From: Cystobacter fuscus
GTDB taxonomy: Bacteria > Myxococcota > Myxococcia > Myxococcales > Myxococcaceae
Assembly: GCF_002305875.1 (NCBI RefSeq)
Contig: NZ_CP022098.1
Location: forward strand, 3,348,001-3,412,000
Length of the DNA stretch: 64,000 bases
Reading direction: 5' to 3'
The notes below the pieces were generated by a model. The model did no database searches, was not told the DNA's origin, and saw only the letters and a list, made by a program, of their open reading frames with translations. Below are positions 41,241-56,184 of the stretch, piece by piece. Position 1 is the first letter of the stretch. Each line of letters opens with the position of its first letter. The position numbers and the translations under genes are program-made.

Positions 41241-42608
41241 CTACCAGCCCGCGCCGAAATTGCCCAACCGCGCCCCGAGGGGCTTGCTCCCCTGGTTGGC
41301 CAGAACGATGCCAGCGGTGGTGGCCACGGCCACTCCGCCCACCGCCGCCCAGAACCAGGGCTTCTTCACCACCGCCACCACCTCGGGAGGAAGGGTCAGC
41401 CCCTTGGAGAACCTGCCGGTGACGAAGTCATTCACCTGGCTCACCACGCGCTGCTGCTCGGTGGCGGACCCGGGGTTCCACTTCACGCCGCGCAGGCGGT
41501 TCTTGCCCTGCACGTCCCAGGCATCCAGCGTGGCGCCCAGGACACCCGGCGCCGTGTGCTCCACCCGGGCGAGCACCACATAGCGCGCGCCAATCTTCTC
41601 TCCCAGCGCGACGAGCTCCGCGGGCGGCGCCCCGGCCGGAGGGGTGTCGAGCGTCTTGGACGTGGCCACCTGGGTGGCCTGCTCCCGGAACTCGCCCAGG
41701 CCCGGCACGGGCGTCAACGTGGGGCGCACCTCCGCGCGCTGTCCCGAGGCCACCTCCTGGAAGGTGCCGAAGGGCAGGTGGCCGGGGAGGGTGATGACCA
41801 CCTGGTGCGGGCCCGGCGGCAGCTCCACGTCCTTGAGCGGCGTGGTGCCCAGGGACTCGCCGTGCACCGTCACCTGCGCGCCCTGGGGCACCGAGTCGAT
41901 GGCGAGCGTGCCCCGGGCCTGGCTGGCCAGGGCCGTCTTCGCGGCGGTGAAGGCGTCGTCCACGTCCTGTCCGAAGAGCTCGGACTCGGGCTTGACGTTG
42001 GGCTCGGCCAGCATCGCCCGGGTGAAGAACGTCTGGGCCCCGGCGGTGTCTCCATCGAGCAGGCGCGAGGCACCCAGGAAGATGTAGACGCGCGCCAGGC
42101 GCTCCGGCTTCGTGTCCACCGGAAGCCGCTGGTAGTAGGAGGCCAGCGTGGTGAACTTCTTCGCCGCGCCCTCGGGATCCAGGTTGTCGTAGAGCCCCTT
42201 GCCCTCGTTGTAGAGGACCTCGCCGCGCTCGAGCGACAGGGGCGGGGGCGGGGGAAAGCGCTCCACGGGATTCAACAGGAAGACGTTGGCCTGTCCGACG
42301 AGCGCCTCGTTCAGCGACGCCTCGAGCCGGGAGGCGTCGAGGGCCTCGGCGGCGGTGGCGGGCACGGCCAGCACCACGGTCCTGCCGGCCCACGGCGTGG
42401 AGGGCAGCTCGGGCAGGGCGGGGGGCGCGGGCGGCGGCTGGGGCTGCGGCAGCGGCTCCTCGACGGGCGGAGGCGGCTGGACCGGCACCGCGGCGGGTTT
42501 CTTCTTCTTGGCCGCGGCCACGAGCACGCCGGGGGCCGCCTGGGGGGCACTGGGGATCGCGCCGAGCAGCAGCGCGAGCGACAGGGAAAGGGGGGTCTTC
42601 AATCGCAC
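41241..42608 (-). CDS. second PEGA-domain secreted protein
   Basis: 455 residues from GTG 42608 (VRLKTPLSLSLALLLGA), chosen because the signal peptide starts there; ATG 42647 would place 13 atypical residues before it, and TTG 42602 is also possible. After a Lys/Pro-rich linker (AAAKKKKPAAV, PPPPVEEPLPQPQPPP), residues about 110-240 are TPR-like (LYNEGKGLYDNLDPEGAAKK). A PEGA domain follows (about 235-300: LAIDSVPQGAQVTVHGESLG, GPHQVVITLPGHLPF). Near the C-terminus a hydrophobic helix (FWAAVGGVAVATTAGIVLA) may anchor it. The same domain order as its neighbour suggests ancient duplication. Role unknown. Confidence 0.8.
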   Translation of the reverse strand: MRLKTPLSLSLALLLGAIPSAPQAAPGVLVAAAKKKKPAAVPVQPPPPVEEPLPQPQPPPAPPALPELPSTPWAGRTVVLAVPATAAEALDASRLEASLNEALVGQANVFLLNPVERFPPPPPLSLERGEVLYNEGKGLYDNLDPEGAAKKFTTLASYYQRLPVDTKPERLARVYIFLGASRLLDGDTAGAQTFFTRAMLAEPNVKPESELFGQDVDDAFTAAKTALASQARGTLAIDSVPQGAQVTVHGESLGTTPLKDVELPPGPHQVVITLPGHLPFGTFQEVASGQRAEVRPTLTPVPGLGEFREQATQVATSKTLDTPPAGAPPAELVALGEKIGARYVVLARVEHTAPGVLGATLDAWDVQGKNRLRGVKWNPGSATEQQRVVSQVNDFVTGRFSKGLTLPPEVVAVVKKPWFWAAVGGVAVATTAGIVLANQGSKPLGARLGNFGAGW

Positions 42609-42690
42609 GGGGCCCGATGCTATCCGAGCCAGGGGCCCGGGCACCATGGCCCCGGCGGGGGCGCCCGGCCGGGGCGCCCGTCCCCCCCCG

Positions 42691-44631
<1,941 letters not shown>

Positions 44632-44643
44632 GACTCTCTCCGG

Positions 44644-47040
<2,397 letters not shown>

Positions 47041-47454
47041 GTGTTCAGGCCAGGACTGGTGGTATCCCTCTAGAACGCGGGGCGCGGCTCACGCACTCCG
47101 GGTGCCGGGACGAGTGAAGATGAGCCGGCGGGACTACCACGGCCCATCATGAAAAGGAACAAATTCGAGGGGTTGCGAAGCCTCGGGGGTGGGATTCCTA
47201 TACTTCCGTTCAGTGTTCGGGGCCACGAAAAGCCACGGGGGAGGGCTCCTCGGGTCATCTCATGAGACTGGCCTGCCTGGGGAGGGGCCGGGGTTTTTCG
47301 CCGGACCGGTTCGCCCAGGCAGGGGGCCCTCGAAGGGGAGGGCCAACCTCGATCCGGCGACCATGGGCGGATACTGCACCGGGGGGCTGACATGACCCGT
47401 GGAGTTCGCTTGCCCGCTGGGGAGCCCCGGCCGCCAGGACGCGGAGCGGCCGTG
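47041..47454. other. gene-free interval upstream of parC
   Basis: No credible coding frame. It holds two dyads: GGCCCTC (47325-47331) / GAGGGCC (47338-47344), loop 6; and GGCCGC (47429-47434) / GCGGCC (47446-47451), which begins four bases past the stop of the secreted-protein gene and may end its transcript. TATACT at 47198 on the plus strand has no suitable -35 or downstream gene. Must contain the parC promoter, which I could not place. Confidence 0.5.
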
Positions 47455-48141
47455 CTACCTGGGCTCGGTGTGGGGCTCGGGCGAGACGCGCGTGCCCCCC
47501 TGGGGCGCCTGGCCCCAGCTTCCGCGGCGGAAGATCATCACCTTGCCCTGGCTCGAGCCACCGGCCATGCCGGCGAGCGAGGCCTGGACCGCCTTGTCGC
47601 CGGGGGGATGGTAGACGATGCGGGCCTTGCGGCCCGAGGGCAGGTCGCCGCTCGCGTCGATGAGCAGGAAGACCGTGTTGCCCTCGACGTGGATGCGGTC
47701 GGGATCCTTGCGGTGATCCAGCTCGGCGATGAGCTCCCCCTCGTCCACGGTCCGCGCCTCGTTCGACAGGTGCCGCACCTTCACGCGCAGGTAGCTGTCC
47801 CCACTCGCGCCGGAGAGATCCCTCGCGCCCTGGATGATGATGGCCAGGTCCGCGCCGTTCTCGGCCTGCTTGCCCTCGAGCTTCAGGCCCGAGCTGGTCG
47901 TGGCATCCGTATCGAGCAGCAGGGTGGAGTTGGCGCAGCGCGTGCCGCACTCCGCGCCGAAGGGGGGCTTGTTGAAGGTCAACCGCAGCGCGAAATCGTT
48001 GCCCTGGGGGCCCACGACGGCCTCGGTGATCACGGGGCGCTCATCCCCCGGCAGGGGCGTGTAGCGGAAGGTCACGCGGTCCTTGGCCCCAGCGCTCATG
48101 GAGAACAGGGCGAGGGCCAGGGTCGGCAGCATTCGTCTCAA
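47455..48141 (-). CDS. secreted protein of unknown function
   Basis: 228 residues from TTG 48141, favoured because GGAGG (48149-48153) lies seven bases upstream; ATG 48132 would leave 16 bases. Signal peptide (LPTLALALFSMSAGA). The mature protein is beta-rich (VTFRYTPLPGD, DFALRLTFNKPP, TLLLDTDATTSSGLKLEGKQ, DLAIIIQGARDL) with one cysteine pair (ECGTRC). Resembles periplasmic DOMON/CBM9-like sandwiches in strand order only; family not recognised. The C-terminal 40 residues are Gly/Pro-rich and probably disordered. Divergent from the MBL gene. Confidence 0.65.
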   Translation of the reverse strand: MRRMLPTLALALFSMSAGAKDRVTFRYTPLPGDERPVITEAVVGPQGNDFALRLTFNKPPFGAECGTRCANSTLLLDTDATTSSGLKLEGKQAENGADLAIIIQGARDLSGASGDSYLRVKVRHLSNEARTVDEGELIAELDHRKDPDRIHVEGNTVFLLIDASGDLPSGRKARIVYHPPGDKAVQASLAGMAGGSSQGKVMIFRRGSWGQAPQGGTRVSPEPHTEPR

Positions 48142-48266
48142 GGGATGACCTCCTCGGGGTCGTCACGGGGGGGGCACATTCAAATGCGAACGGGTGTTGC
48201 GTCTCAAGAGCGACCTCCCGCCTTCGCATGGGGCATAAATGCGATCCGGACACCTGGAGGATGCCA

Positions 48267-48926
48267 ATGCACGCGCTGTACACGCGCCAGTTGAAGCTCG
48301 GAGCCATGGACAACTTCGTCTACCTCGTGGGGCCGAAGGACTCCGACGAGGTGCTGGTGGTGGATGCCGCCTGGGACGTGCCCGCCATCGAGAAGGCCCT
48401 CGAGCAAGATGGCAAGCGTCTGGTGGGCGCCTTCGTGTCTCACTGTCATGGTGATCACACCAACGGCCTGCCGGAGCTGCTCTCGCGCCATGACGTGCCG
48501 GTGTACGCCCAGCGCGAGGAGGTGGACTTCTCCGCGGATCTGCGCGGCCTGGCGCCGGGCGCGCTGCGGCCGCTGGATCCGGGCGCGGAGCTGGTCGTCG
48601 GGGGGAGGACCTTCCAGGCGCTGCACACCCCGGGACATACGCCGGGCTCGCACTGCCTGCTCGCCCAGGACGCGCTGGTGTCGGGGGACACCGTCTTCAT
48701 CAACGGCTGTGGCCGGTGCGACCTGCGCGGCGGCGATCCCGAGGCCATGTACCGCTCGCTGTCCCAGGTGCTCTCCAAGGTGCCGGACACCACCCGGCTG
48801 CTTCCCGGGCACGACTACGCGAACGTGCCGGTGGCGTCCCTTGGCGAGGTGCGTCAGCACAACCCCTACTTCGCCTTCCCCGACGTGGCTTCCTTCGTGG
48901 CCTACCGGATGCGCCCCCGGCGGTGA
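48267..48926 (+). CDS. metallo-beta-lactamase-fold hydrolase (glyoxalase II-like)
   Basis: 219 residues from ATG 48267, chosen because GGAGG ends seven bases before it; ATG 48261 falls directly on that site. Metal motif SHCHGDH (H59, H61, D63, H64), third His in LHTPGHTPGSH, bridging Asp in LVSGDTVFING, last His in LLPGHDY. The layout matches glyoxalase II / persulfide dioxygenase-like MBL proteins: cytoplasmic thioester or persulfide hydrolysis with two metals or one iron. GQ-type substrate residues cannot be judged. An inverted repeat TCGCAT / ATGCGA (near 48223-48243) lies in the divergent promoter region. Confidence 0.85.
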   Translation: MHALYTRQLKLGAMDNFVYLVGPKDSDEVLVVDAAWDVPAIEKALEQDGKRLVGAFVSHCHGDHTNGLPELLSRHDVPVYAQREEVDFSADLRGLAPGALRPLDPGAELVVGGRTFQALHTPGHTPGSHCLLAQDALVSGDTVFINGCGRCDLRGGDPEAMYRSLSQVLSKVPDTTRLLPGHDYANVPVASLGEVRQHNPYFAFPDVASFVAYRMRPRR

Positions 48927-49006
48927 GCCAGGGGGCCCCTCACTCCTCGTGGGAGAGGGCCGAAACGATCGCCAGCGGGCGGAAGAAGCGATAGGGAGAG
49001 CACCCC

Positions 49007-51178
49007 ATGAAGAAGGCGCTCCTGTTCCTATCGCTCCTGTCCGCTCCGGCCCTGGCTGGAGAGGGCAAGTGGACCCCCCAGCAGGTTCTTCAACTCGACG
49101 CGGCCGCGCTCAAGAAGCAGGGCCTTCAGCTCTCCCCCCAGAAGCTGTGGGATCCCAAGCGGGGCACCGGCCTGCTGGCGGGCACGGTGAACGTGGGCGG
49201 GTGCTCGGGGGCCTTCATCTCCGAGGCGGGTCTGGTCATCACCAACCACCACTGCGCCTTCTCCATCATCCAGGAGCACAGCACGCCCCAGCGCGATCTG
49301 CTCACCCAGGGCTTCCTGGCCCGGACGCGCGAGGAAGAACTGCCGGGCAAGGGCGCGCGCATCCAGGTGCCCCGGGCCTTCACGGACGTGACGAAGCAGA
49401 TGCTCGAGGCGGTGCCCGCCGGGGCGGACGATCTCGCGCGGCAGAAGGCGCTGGAGCGCAAGGAGAAGGAGCTGGTCGCCGAGTGCGAGAAGCGCCCCGC
49501 CACGCGCTGCAAGGTGGCCCGCTTCGAGGGCGGACTGCAATTCACCCTGCTCGACTCGGTGGAGTTGGCGGACGTGCGCCTGGTGTACGCGCCCCCGCGC
49601 TCGGTGGGCGAGTATGGCGGCGAGGAGGACAACTGGATGTGGCCGCGCCACACCGGGGACTTCTCCATCCTGCGCGCCTATGTGGCCCCGGATGGCTCGG
49701 CGGCGCAGTTCAGCGCCCAGAACGTGCCCTACAAGGCGGAGTTCTTCTTCCCACTGGCCCCCGAGGGCGTGAAGCCCGACGACTTCGTGATGGTGCTGGG
49801 CTACCCGGGCATCACCTTCCGCGCCATGCTCGCCGACGAGATGGCCGATCGCCAGTCGCGCTACTACCCGCGCGTCATCGACGTGTACGGCGAGCTCATC
49901 CGCATTCTCGAGGAGCAGGGCGAGAAGGATCCCGCGGGGAAGATCGCCGTGGCCTCCAACCTCAAGAGCCTCCACAACCGCTACAAGAACGCGGGGGGAC
50001 AGCTCGCGGGGCTCAAGCGGGGCCACCTCGTGGAGAAGCAGCGCGAGGCCGAGGCGGCGGTGGTGGCGTGGGCGAGCACGCGCAAGGAGTGGGCCGCGGC
50101 GCTCCAGGCGCGCACGGAGCTGCTGGCCCTGCGCGACGAGGACGCGAAGACCTTCGAGCGCAACTTCCTGCTCGATGCCCTCCGAGGCGCGACCAAGGGC
50201 CCGGGCCTCGCGGCGATGCTGGTGCGCATGGCGCAGGAGCGGGTGAAGCCGGACCTCGAGCGCGAGCCCGAATTCATGGAGCGCGAGCTGCCCCGGCAGA
50301 AGGACCGGCTGGAGCGCGAGCAGAAGAACTTCTTCCCTCCGGCGGACAAGCGCGTGGTGCTCGCGCTGGTGCGGCGGGCGCAGGCGCTGGGCGGGGGCGA
50401 GCGCATCGCGGCGATCGACAAGGCCTTCGGCCACACGTTCTCGGAGAAGGACGCGTCCGCGAAGGTCGATGCCCTGTACGCGGGCTCGAAGGTGATGGAC
50501 CTGGCCGAGCGGCAGAAGATGGCGGGCGAGAGCGAGGCCCAGCTCCGGGCGCGCAAGGATCCCCTGCTGGAGCTGGGCTTCGACCTGGCGGCCGAGCTGG
50601 TGGCGTTGGATGACCTGCGCGACCGGCGCGAGGGCTCGGGCGTGCGGTTGATGCCCCAGTGGCGCCGGGCGGTGCTGGCCCACGCGGGCAAGCCGGTGGC
50701 TCCGGACGCCAATGGCACGCTCCGGGTGACGTTCGCCAAGGTGAAGGGCTATGCGCCGCGCGACGGCGCCTTCTACCTGCCGCAGACCACGCTCGCGGGC
50801 GTCCTGGAGAAGAACACCGGCGAGGAGCCCTTCGACGCCCCCTCGAAGGTCGTGGCGGCGGCCGAGGCCCGGAAGTACGGCCCGTGGCTCGATCCCCGGC
50901 TCAAGGACGTGCCGGTGAACTTCCTGGCGGACGCGGACACCACCGGAGGCAACTCGGGCAGCCCCACCGTCAACGGCAAGGGCCAGCTCGTGGGCGTCAA
51001 CTTCGACCGCGTGTGGGAGAACGTGTCCAATGACTTCGGCTATAATCCCGACGTGGCGCGCAACGTGAACGTGGACGTGCGCTACGTGCTGTGGCTGTTG
51101 GATCAAGTCGAGGACGCGGACGCCCTGTTGCGCGAGCTGGGCGTGCGCAAGGGCGCCCAGGCGCAGGAGCGTCGCTGA
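49007..51178 (+). CDS. family S46 dipeptidyl-peptidase (DPP7/DPP11-like)
   Basis: 723 residues, signal peptide LLFLSLLSAPALA. Family S46 signature: GGCSGAFISEAGLVITNHHC (catalytic His is one of H81/H82) near the N-terminus, and the nucleophile S650 in GGNSGSPTVNGKGQLVGVNFD near the C-terminus; the helical insert 280-560 between them is typical. Periplasmic or outer-membrane enzymes of this family remove dipeptides from oligopeptides (hydrophobic P1 for DPP7, acidic P1 for DPP11); specificity cannot be told. Fits nutrition on prey protein. Followed two bases later by the Cys-cluster gene, so the two are translationally coupled. Confidence 0.9.
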   Translation: MKKALLFLSLLSAPALAGEGKWTPQQVLQLDAAALKKQGLQLSPQKLWDPKRGTGLLAGTVNVGGCSGAFISEAGLVITNHHCAFSIIQEHSTPQRDLLTQGFLARTREEELPGKGARIQVPRAFTDVTKQMLEAVPAGADDLARQKALERKEKELVAECEKRPATRCKVARFEGGLQFTLLDSVELADVRLVYAPPRSVGEYGGEEDNWMWPRHTGDFSILRAYVAPDGSAAQFSAQNVPYKAEFFFPLAPEGVKPDDFVMVLGYPGITFRAMLADEMADRQSRYYPRVIDVYGELIRILEEQGEKDPAGKIAVASNLKSLHNRYKNAGGQLAGLKRGHLVEKQREAEAAVVAWASTRKEWAAALQARTELLALRDEDAKTFERNFLLDALRGATKGPGLAAMLVRMAQERVKPDLEREPEFMERELPRQKDRLEREQKNFFPPADKRVVLALVRRAQALGGGERIAAIDKAFGHTFSEKDASAKVDALYAGSKVMDLAERQKMAGESEAQLRARKDPLLELGFDLAAELVALDDLRDRREGSGVRLMPQWRRAVLAHAGKPVAPDANGTLRVTFAKVKGYAPRDGAFYLPQTTLAGVLEKNTGEEPFDAPSKVVAAAEARKYGPWLDPRLKDVPVNFLADADTTGGNSGSPTVNGKGQLVGVNFDRVWENVSNDFGYNPDVARNVNVDVRYVLWLLDQVEDADALLRELGVRKGAQAQERR

Positions 51179-51180
51179 TC

Positions 51181-51849
51181 ATGTCGGATGGCACCGGGAG
51201 CGTTCTGCCCGCCCTTCCAGTCTTCGGACCGGAGGAGAAGGTGTGCGGCAACTGCAAGCTGTGGGCGGCGCACTCGGTGGATCACCGCGGCTGGGTGGGC
51301 GTATGCCGGTTGCAGTCCGAGCGTGGGCTGTTCCCGCCCTCGGCGCCCCTGTGCAACAAGTTCCTGCCGCGTGGCGTGGCCACCCAGGCGGCCGTCGCGG
51401 AGACGGCCCGGCGCCAGCGCGCGGTGCGCAACGTGGCTCCGATTGTGCGCCGGCGCGAGCACTCGCCGGATGACGTGGTGGACCTGGAAGGGCTGGAGCT
51501 GAACATGACGCGCGCGGAGTTGATGGAGCTGATCCGGGAAGCGGTGGGCGACAGTGGAGATGCTCCGCTGGCCAGCAAGTGGGAGGGCGGCACCCTGAAG
51601 CTCGTGCCCGGCAAGGCGGAGCTGCAAGGCCGCGACATCCCCATCGATACCTTCTTCCACAAGATCGTCATGGTGCGCGACAAGCTCCGGGTGATGGAGC
51701 AGAAGCTCAACTCCCACCCGAAGCTGTCGGACGCCGAGAAGGTGGAGATGCAGAGCCACATCACTCGCATCTACGGCTCGCTCACGAGCTTCAACCTCCT
51801 CTTCCGCGACAAGGACGATCAGTTCGTCGGGGCGAAGTCGGAGGACTGA
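51181..51849 (+). CDS. cytoplasmic Cys-cluster protein of unknown function
   Basis: 222 residues from ATG 51181, two bases after the S46 stop. Residues about 21-60 hold a four-cysteine array: C-G-N-C, then a Cys in VGVCRLQSE and one in PLCNKFLP, reminiscent of a zinc ribbon or Fe-S site. The rest is helical and charged (LNMTRAELMELIREAVGD; VRDKLRVMEQKLNSH; LTSFNLLFRDKDDQFVG). No signal peptide. Not recognised. Coupling to a secreted peptidase is odd for a cytoplasmic protein and may be incidental to tight packing. Confidence 0.6.
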   Translation: MSDGTGSVLPALPVFGPEEKVCGNCKLWAAHSVDHRGWVGVCRLQSERGLFPPSAPLCNKFLPRGVATQAAVAETARRQRAVRNVAPIVRRREHSPDDVVDLEGLELNMTRAELMELIREAVGDSGDAPLASKWEGGTLKLVPGKAELQGRDIPIDTFFHKIVMVRDKLRVMEQKLNSHPKLSDAEKVEMQSHITRIYGSLTSFNLLFRDKDDQFVGAKSED

Positions 51850-51874
51850 GTCTCCTCTGCCTCCGCTCCTCGCT

Positions 51875-52384
51875 TCAGGGCTTCTGGCCGCGCTCTTCCA
51901 GCTCGGCCTGGGCCCGCTGGCGGCCCCGGTGCAGGGCGCTCTTCACCGTGCCCTCGGGGATGCGCAGCAGGGTGGCGATCTCCGGGTAGCTGTAGCCGCG
52001 CATCTCCCGCAGCCACAGCACCTGACGCTGCTGCTCGCTCACGTGACGCAGGGCCTGCTCGAAGTGGCGCTGCATCTCGGTGCCCACCGCGCTCGCCTCG
52101 GGCGAGACGGATTCCTCGGGCTCGTGCCGCAACCGCTCGCGGCGCCGCCGGGCTCGCAGCCAGTTGATGCTGCTGTTCACCATCACCCGGTGCAACCACG
52201 TGCTCGACGACGCGCGGCCATCGAAGCCGCTCGGACGCTGGGCCAGGCGTGCGAAGACATCCTGGACCACGTCTTCCGCGTCATCCGCATCCCCCACAAT
52301 GCGGCGCGCGATGGCCAGGGCCCGTGTACGGTACTGTCGGTACAACTCGGTGAATGACGGAAAAGGGAGGACCGCTACATCCAT
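51875..52384 (-). CDS. ECF-type RNA polymerase sigma factor
   Basis: 169 residues, ATG 52384 with GAGGAGG seven bases upstream. Region 2: LYRQYRTRALAIARRIVGDADDAEDVVQDVFARL with the DAEDVVQD core that contacts polymerase. Region 4: LRHVSEQQRQVLWLREMRG, YSYPEIATLLRIPEGTVKS, ending RGRQRAQAELEE. The linker is long and proline-rich (RLRHEPEESVSP). No anti-sigma factor gene is adjacent, and the C-terminus has only a short tail. Upstream, on the minus strand, TTGCAACC and a CGAT element lie close before the start codon and might be an autoregulated ECF promoter; this is speculative. Confidence 0.9.
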   Translation of the reverse strand: MDVAVLPFPSFTELYRQYRTRALAIARRIVGDADDAEDVVQDVFARLAQRPSGFDGRASSSTWLHRVMVNSSINWLRARRRRERLRHEPEESVSPEASAVGTEMQRHFEQALRHVSEQQRQVLWLREMRGYSYPEIATLLRIPEGTVKSALHRGRQRAQAELEERGQKP

Positions 52385-52530
52385 GGTGTTGCCTCCTCGG
52401 CACCCTCATCGAGTGCCTGGAGGGTTGCAACGGATGGGCCGCGAGAAGGATCTAATCGCTTTTTCCGCGACAGCTCAGAATAGATGCCTCTCCCTTCTGG
52501 AGGAAGGAAATCCGTACTATCTGGAATTTT

Positions 52531-54165
<1,635 letters not shown>

Positions 54166-54308
54166 GGCAGCCCTCGCTGACAAATCGAGCGCCCCTCCTA
54201 TCCCGTGAAGCAGGGGGCTCGCAACTGGAGAAGGCCATTTTTGAGGTAGACCCGAGCAGGCCGACTCCAAGAGTCAGTTTCCGGGGGCGAGCGTGCTGCC
54301 ATCTCCGC

Positions 54309-55577
54309 TCATGCGGGCTCCGCGGCCACGGGTGCACGAGGCGAGCCGCGGCCGATGCGCAGAACGAGCAGGGAGGCGGCCATGCAGATGACGCCGGCAA
54401 CCACCCAGGCCGGCGTGTACGTCGCCAGGCTCGTGCGAATCACGCCGGCGCTCAGGGCTCCGGCCCCGGCGCCCACCTGATGCGCGGCGACGATCCAGCC
54501 GAAGGCGATGGGTCCGTCCGCGGGCCCCAGGGTCTGGGTCGTGAGACGGACGGTCGGCGGCACCGTGGCGATCCAATCCAGGCCATAGAAGATCGCGAAC
54601 ACGGGAAGTCCCAGGAACGACATCCCGAACGCCGCGGGCAGGTAGAGCAGCGCGAGTCCTCTCAAGCCGTAGTACCAGAAGAGCAGCCACCGGTTGTCAT
54701 AGCGGTCCGACAGCCATCCGCTCGTGGTCGTGCCCACGAGATCGAAGACTCCCATCACCGCCAGCAGTCCGGCGGCGCGCACCTCGGGAATCCCGTGGTC
54801 CATGCACGCGGGCACCAGGTGCGTCCCCACCAGTCCATTCGTCGTCGCCCCACAGATGAAGAAGCTCCCCGCGAGCAGCCAGAAGTCACCGCGCCTGGAG
54901 GCGCGGCCCAGGGTGGCGAGTGCGTTCACCAGGGGATTCGTGGTGGGGGCCGCCTGCTCTTCCACGCCGGGCTCGGCGCCGTAGGGCCGCAGTCCCACAT
55001 CCGAGGGGCGGTCTCGCACGACGAGCGCCACGAGCGGTACCACCAGCGCGACGACGGCGGCGATGCCGAGCGAGACGAGGCGCCATCCGTGGCGCTCGAC
55101 CATGGCCGCGAGGATGGGCAGGAAGATGAGTTGACCCGTCGCCGTGCTGGCGGTGAGCATCCCCATGACGAGCCCGCGACGGGCCACGAACCAGCGGTGC
55201 ACGACCGTCGCGCCGAGCACCATGGCGGTCGTCCCCGTCCCCAGCCCCACGAGCACTCCCCAGAACGCGAAGAGCTGCCATGGCGTGTTCATCAGGTTCG
55301 TCAGCGCCACCCCCACCGCGATGATGACGAGCGAGACGATCACCGTCCGGCGAATGCCAAAGCGTTGCATGATCGCGGCGGCGAAGGGACCGACGAGCCC
55401 GTAGAGCACGAGGTTGAGGGACACGGCCCCGGAGACGAGCGTCCGGCTCCAGCCGAACTCCCGCTCGAGCGGGACGATGAACACGCTCGGGGTCGCGCGC
55501 ACTCCGGCCGCGCACAGCAAGACGACGAACACGGCGGCGGCAACCAGCCAGGCATGGTGCAACTTGCGCGGGCTCAT
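54309..55577 (-). CDS. MFS transporter
   Basis: 422 residues from ATG 55577, seven bases after GAGGAGG; ATG 55583 falls on that site. Twelve hydrophobic segments can be counted (first at VAAAVFVVLLCAAGV, last at WVVAGVICMAASLLVL). The loop between segments 2 and 3 (MQRFGIRRTVIVS) fits the MFS motif-A area, and a long cytoplasmic middle loop (RDRPSDVGLRPYGAEPGVEE) is the oxalate/monocarboxylate-transporter style. Inner-membrane secondary transporter; likely substrate a small organic acid or drug. Divergent from a MarR regulator, which probably controls it. Confidence 0.9.
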   Translation of the reverse strand: MSPRKLHHAWLVAAAVFVVLLCAAGVRATPSVFIVPLEREFGWSRTLVSGAVSLNLVLYGLVGPFAAAIMQRFGIRRTVIVSLVIIAVGVALTNLMNTPWQLFAFWGVLVGLGTGTTAMVLGATVVHRWFVARRGLVMGMLTASTATGQLIFLPILAAMVERHGWRLVSLGIAAVVALVVPLVALVVRDRPSDVGLRPYGAEPGVEEQAAPTTNPLVNALATLGRASRRGDFWLLAGSFFICGATTNGLVGTHLVPACMDHGIPEVRAAGLLAVMGVFDLVGTTTSGWLSDRYDNRWLLFWYYGLRGLALLYLPAAFGMSFLGLPVFAIFYGLDWIATVPPTVRLTTQTLGPADGPIAFGWIVAAHQVGAGAGALSAGVIRTSLATYTPAWVVAGVICMAASLLVLRIGRGSPRAPVAAEPA

Positions 55578-55672
55578 GTGCATTCCTCCTCGGGTCGCGC
55601 GTCGCGGCGCGTCCTCACGTTCCGCATGAAACGGCTGTTGCGAGTGGCTACACTCCGACGTGGAGCGCCAAC
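55578..55672. promoter_or_regulatory. divergent MFS/MarR intergenic region
   Basis: 95 bases between the MFS and MarR start codons. It must hold both promoters. A weak dyad CGTTCCGCATGAAACG (55618-55633, five of eight pairs) and CTCC/GGAG around 55652 are the only operator-like sequences I see. The MarR gene has GGAG seven bases before its ATG. Confidence 0.4.
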
Positions 55673-56155
55673 ATGCCCTTCGATGAAGAGTCCACCCAGA
55701 CACCGTGCAATTGCCTGGCGCTGAGGCAGGCGTCCCGTCACGTCACCCAGTTCTACGATCAGGCGCTCGCGCCGAGTGGCATTCGAACGACGCAGTACTC
55801 GATCCTCAACCGCGTGTACACGCAGGGGCCGCGGACGGTGAAGGAACTCGCCGAGCAGCTCTTCATGGATCCCTCGACGCTCACGCACAACCTCCGGCCG
55901 CTGCTCAAGGAGGGGTTCGTCGAGCTTCAGGTGGGCACGGATCGCCGCAGGCGTGTCATCGCCCTGACGCCGCGAGGCGAAGCCGTCCGCGAGAAGGCCC
56001 GGGCTCTCTGGCTTCGGGCCCAGGTCCGGTTCGAGCAGGAGTTCGGTGACACCCAGGCCGCCACCTTGCGCGAGATGATGTCCGCCGTCGTTCGCACACA
56101 CCTGGGCGATGGGGTGGGCACCACCGGGAAGGCCGCCGCGAAACGCCGCCGGTAG
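55673..56155 (+). CDS. MarR-family transcriptional regulator
   Basis: 160 residues, ATG 55673. Winged-helix core: helix region LAPSGIRTTQYSILNRVY, recognition helix LAEQLFMDPSTLTHNLRPLL, wing VGTDRRRRVIALTPRG, with dimerisation helices at both ends. The N-terminal CNCLALRQASRHVTQFYD has two closely spaced cysteines (CNC), as in some redox-sensing MarR proteins. The C-terminus is basic (KAAAKRRR). It likely represses the divergent MFS exporter and is released by its ligand or by oxidation. Family call is firm; signal is inferred. Confidence 0.9.
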   Translation: MPFDEESTQTPCNCLALRQASRHVTQFYDQALAPSGIRTTQYSILNRVYTQGPRTVKELAEQLFMDPSTLTHNLRPLLKEGFVELQVGTDRRRRVIALTPRGEAVREKARALWLRAQVRFEQEFGDTQAATLREMMSAVVRTHLGDGVGTTGKAAAKRRR

Positions 56156-56184
56156 GCCGTCACCTGGCGGGTGGGGCGCGGTCT

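Noticed and set aside
42608-42647. ATG 42647 as start of the second PEGA gene
   Set aside because: The extra 13 residues precede a normal signal peptide that begins at GTG 42608; no ribosome site favours the longer form.
47173-47203. TTGCGA ... TATACT as a plus-strand promoter
   Set aside because: Spacing is 20 bases and no plus-strand gene follows within a kilobase.
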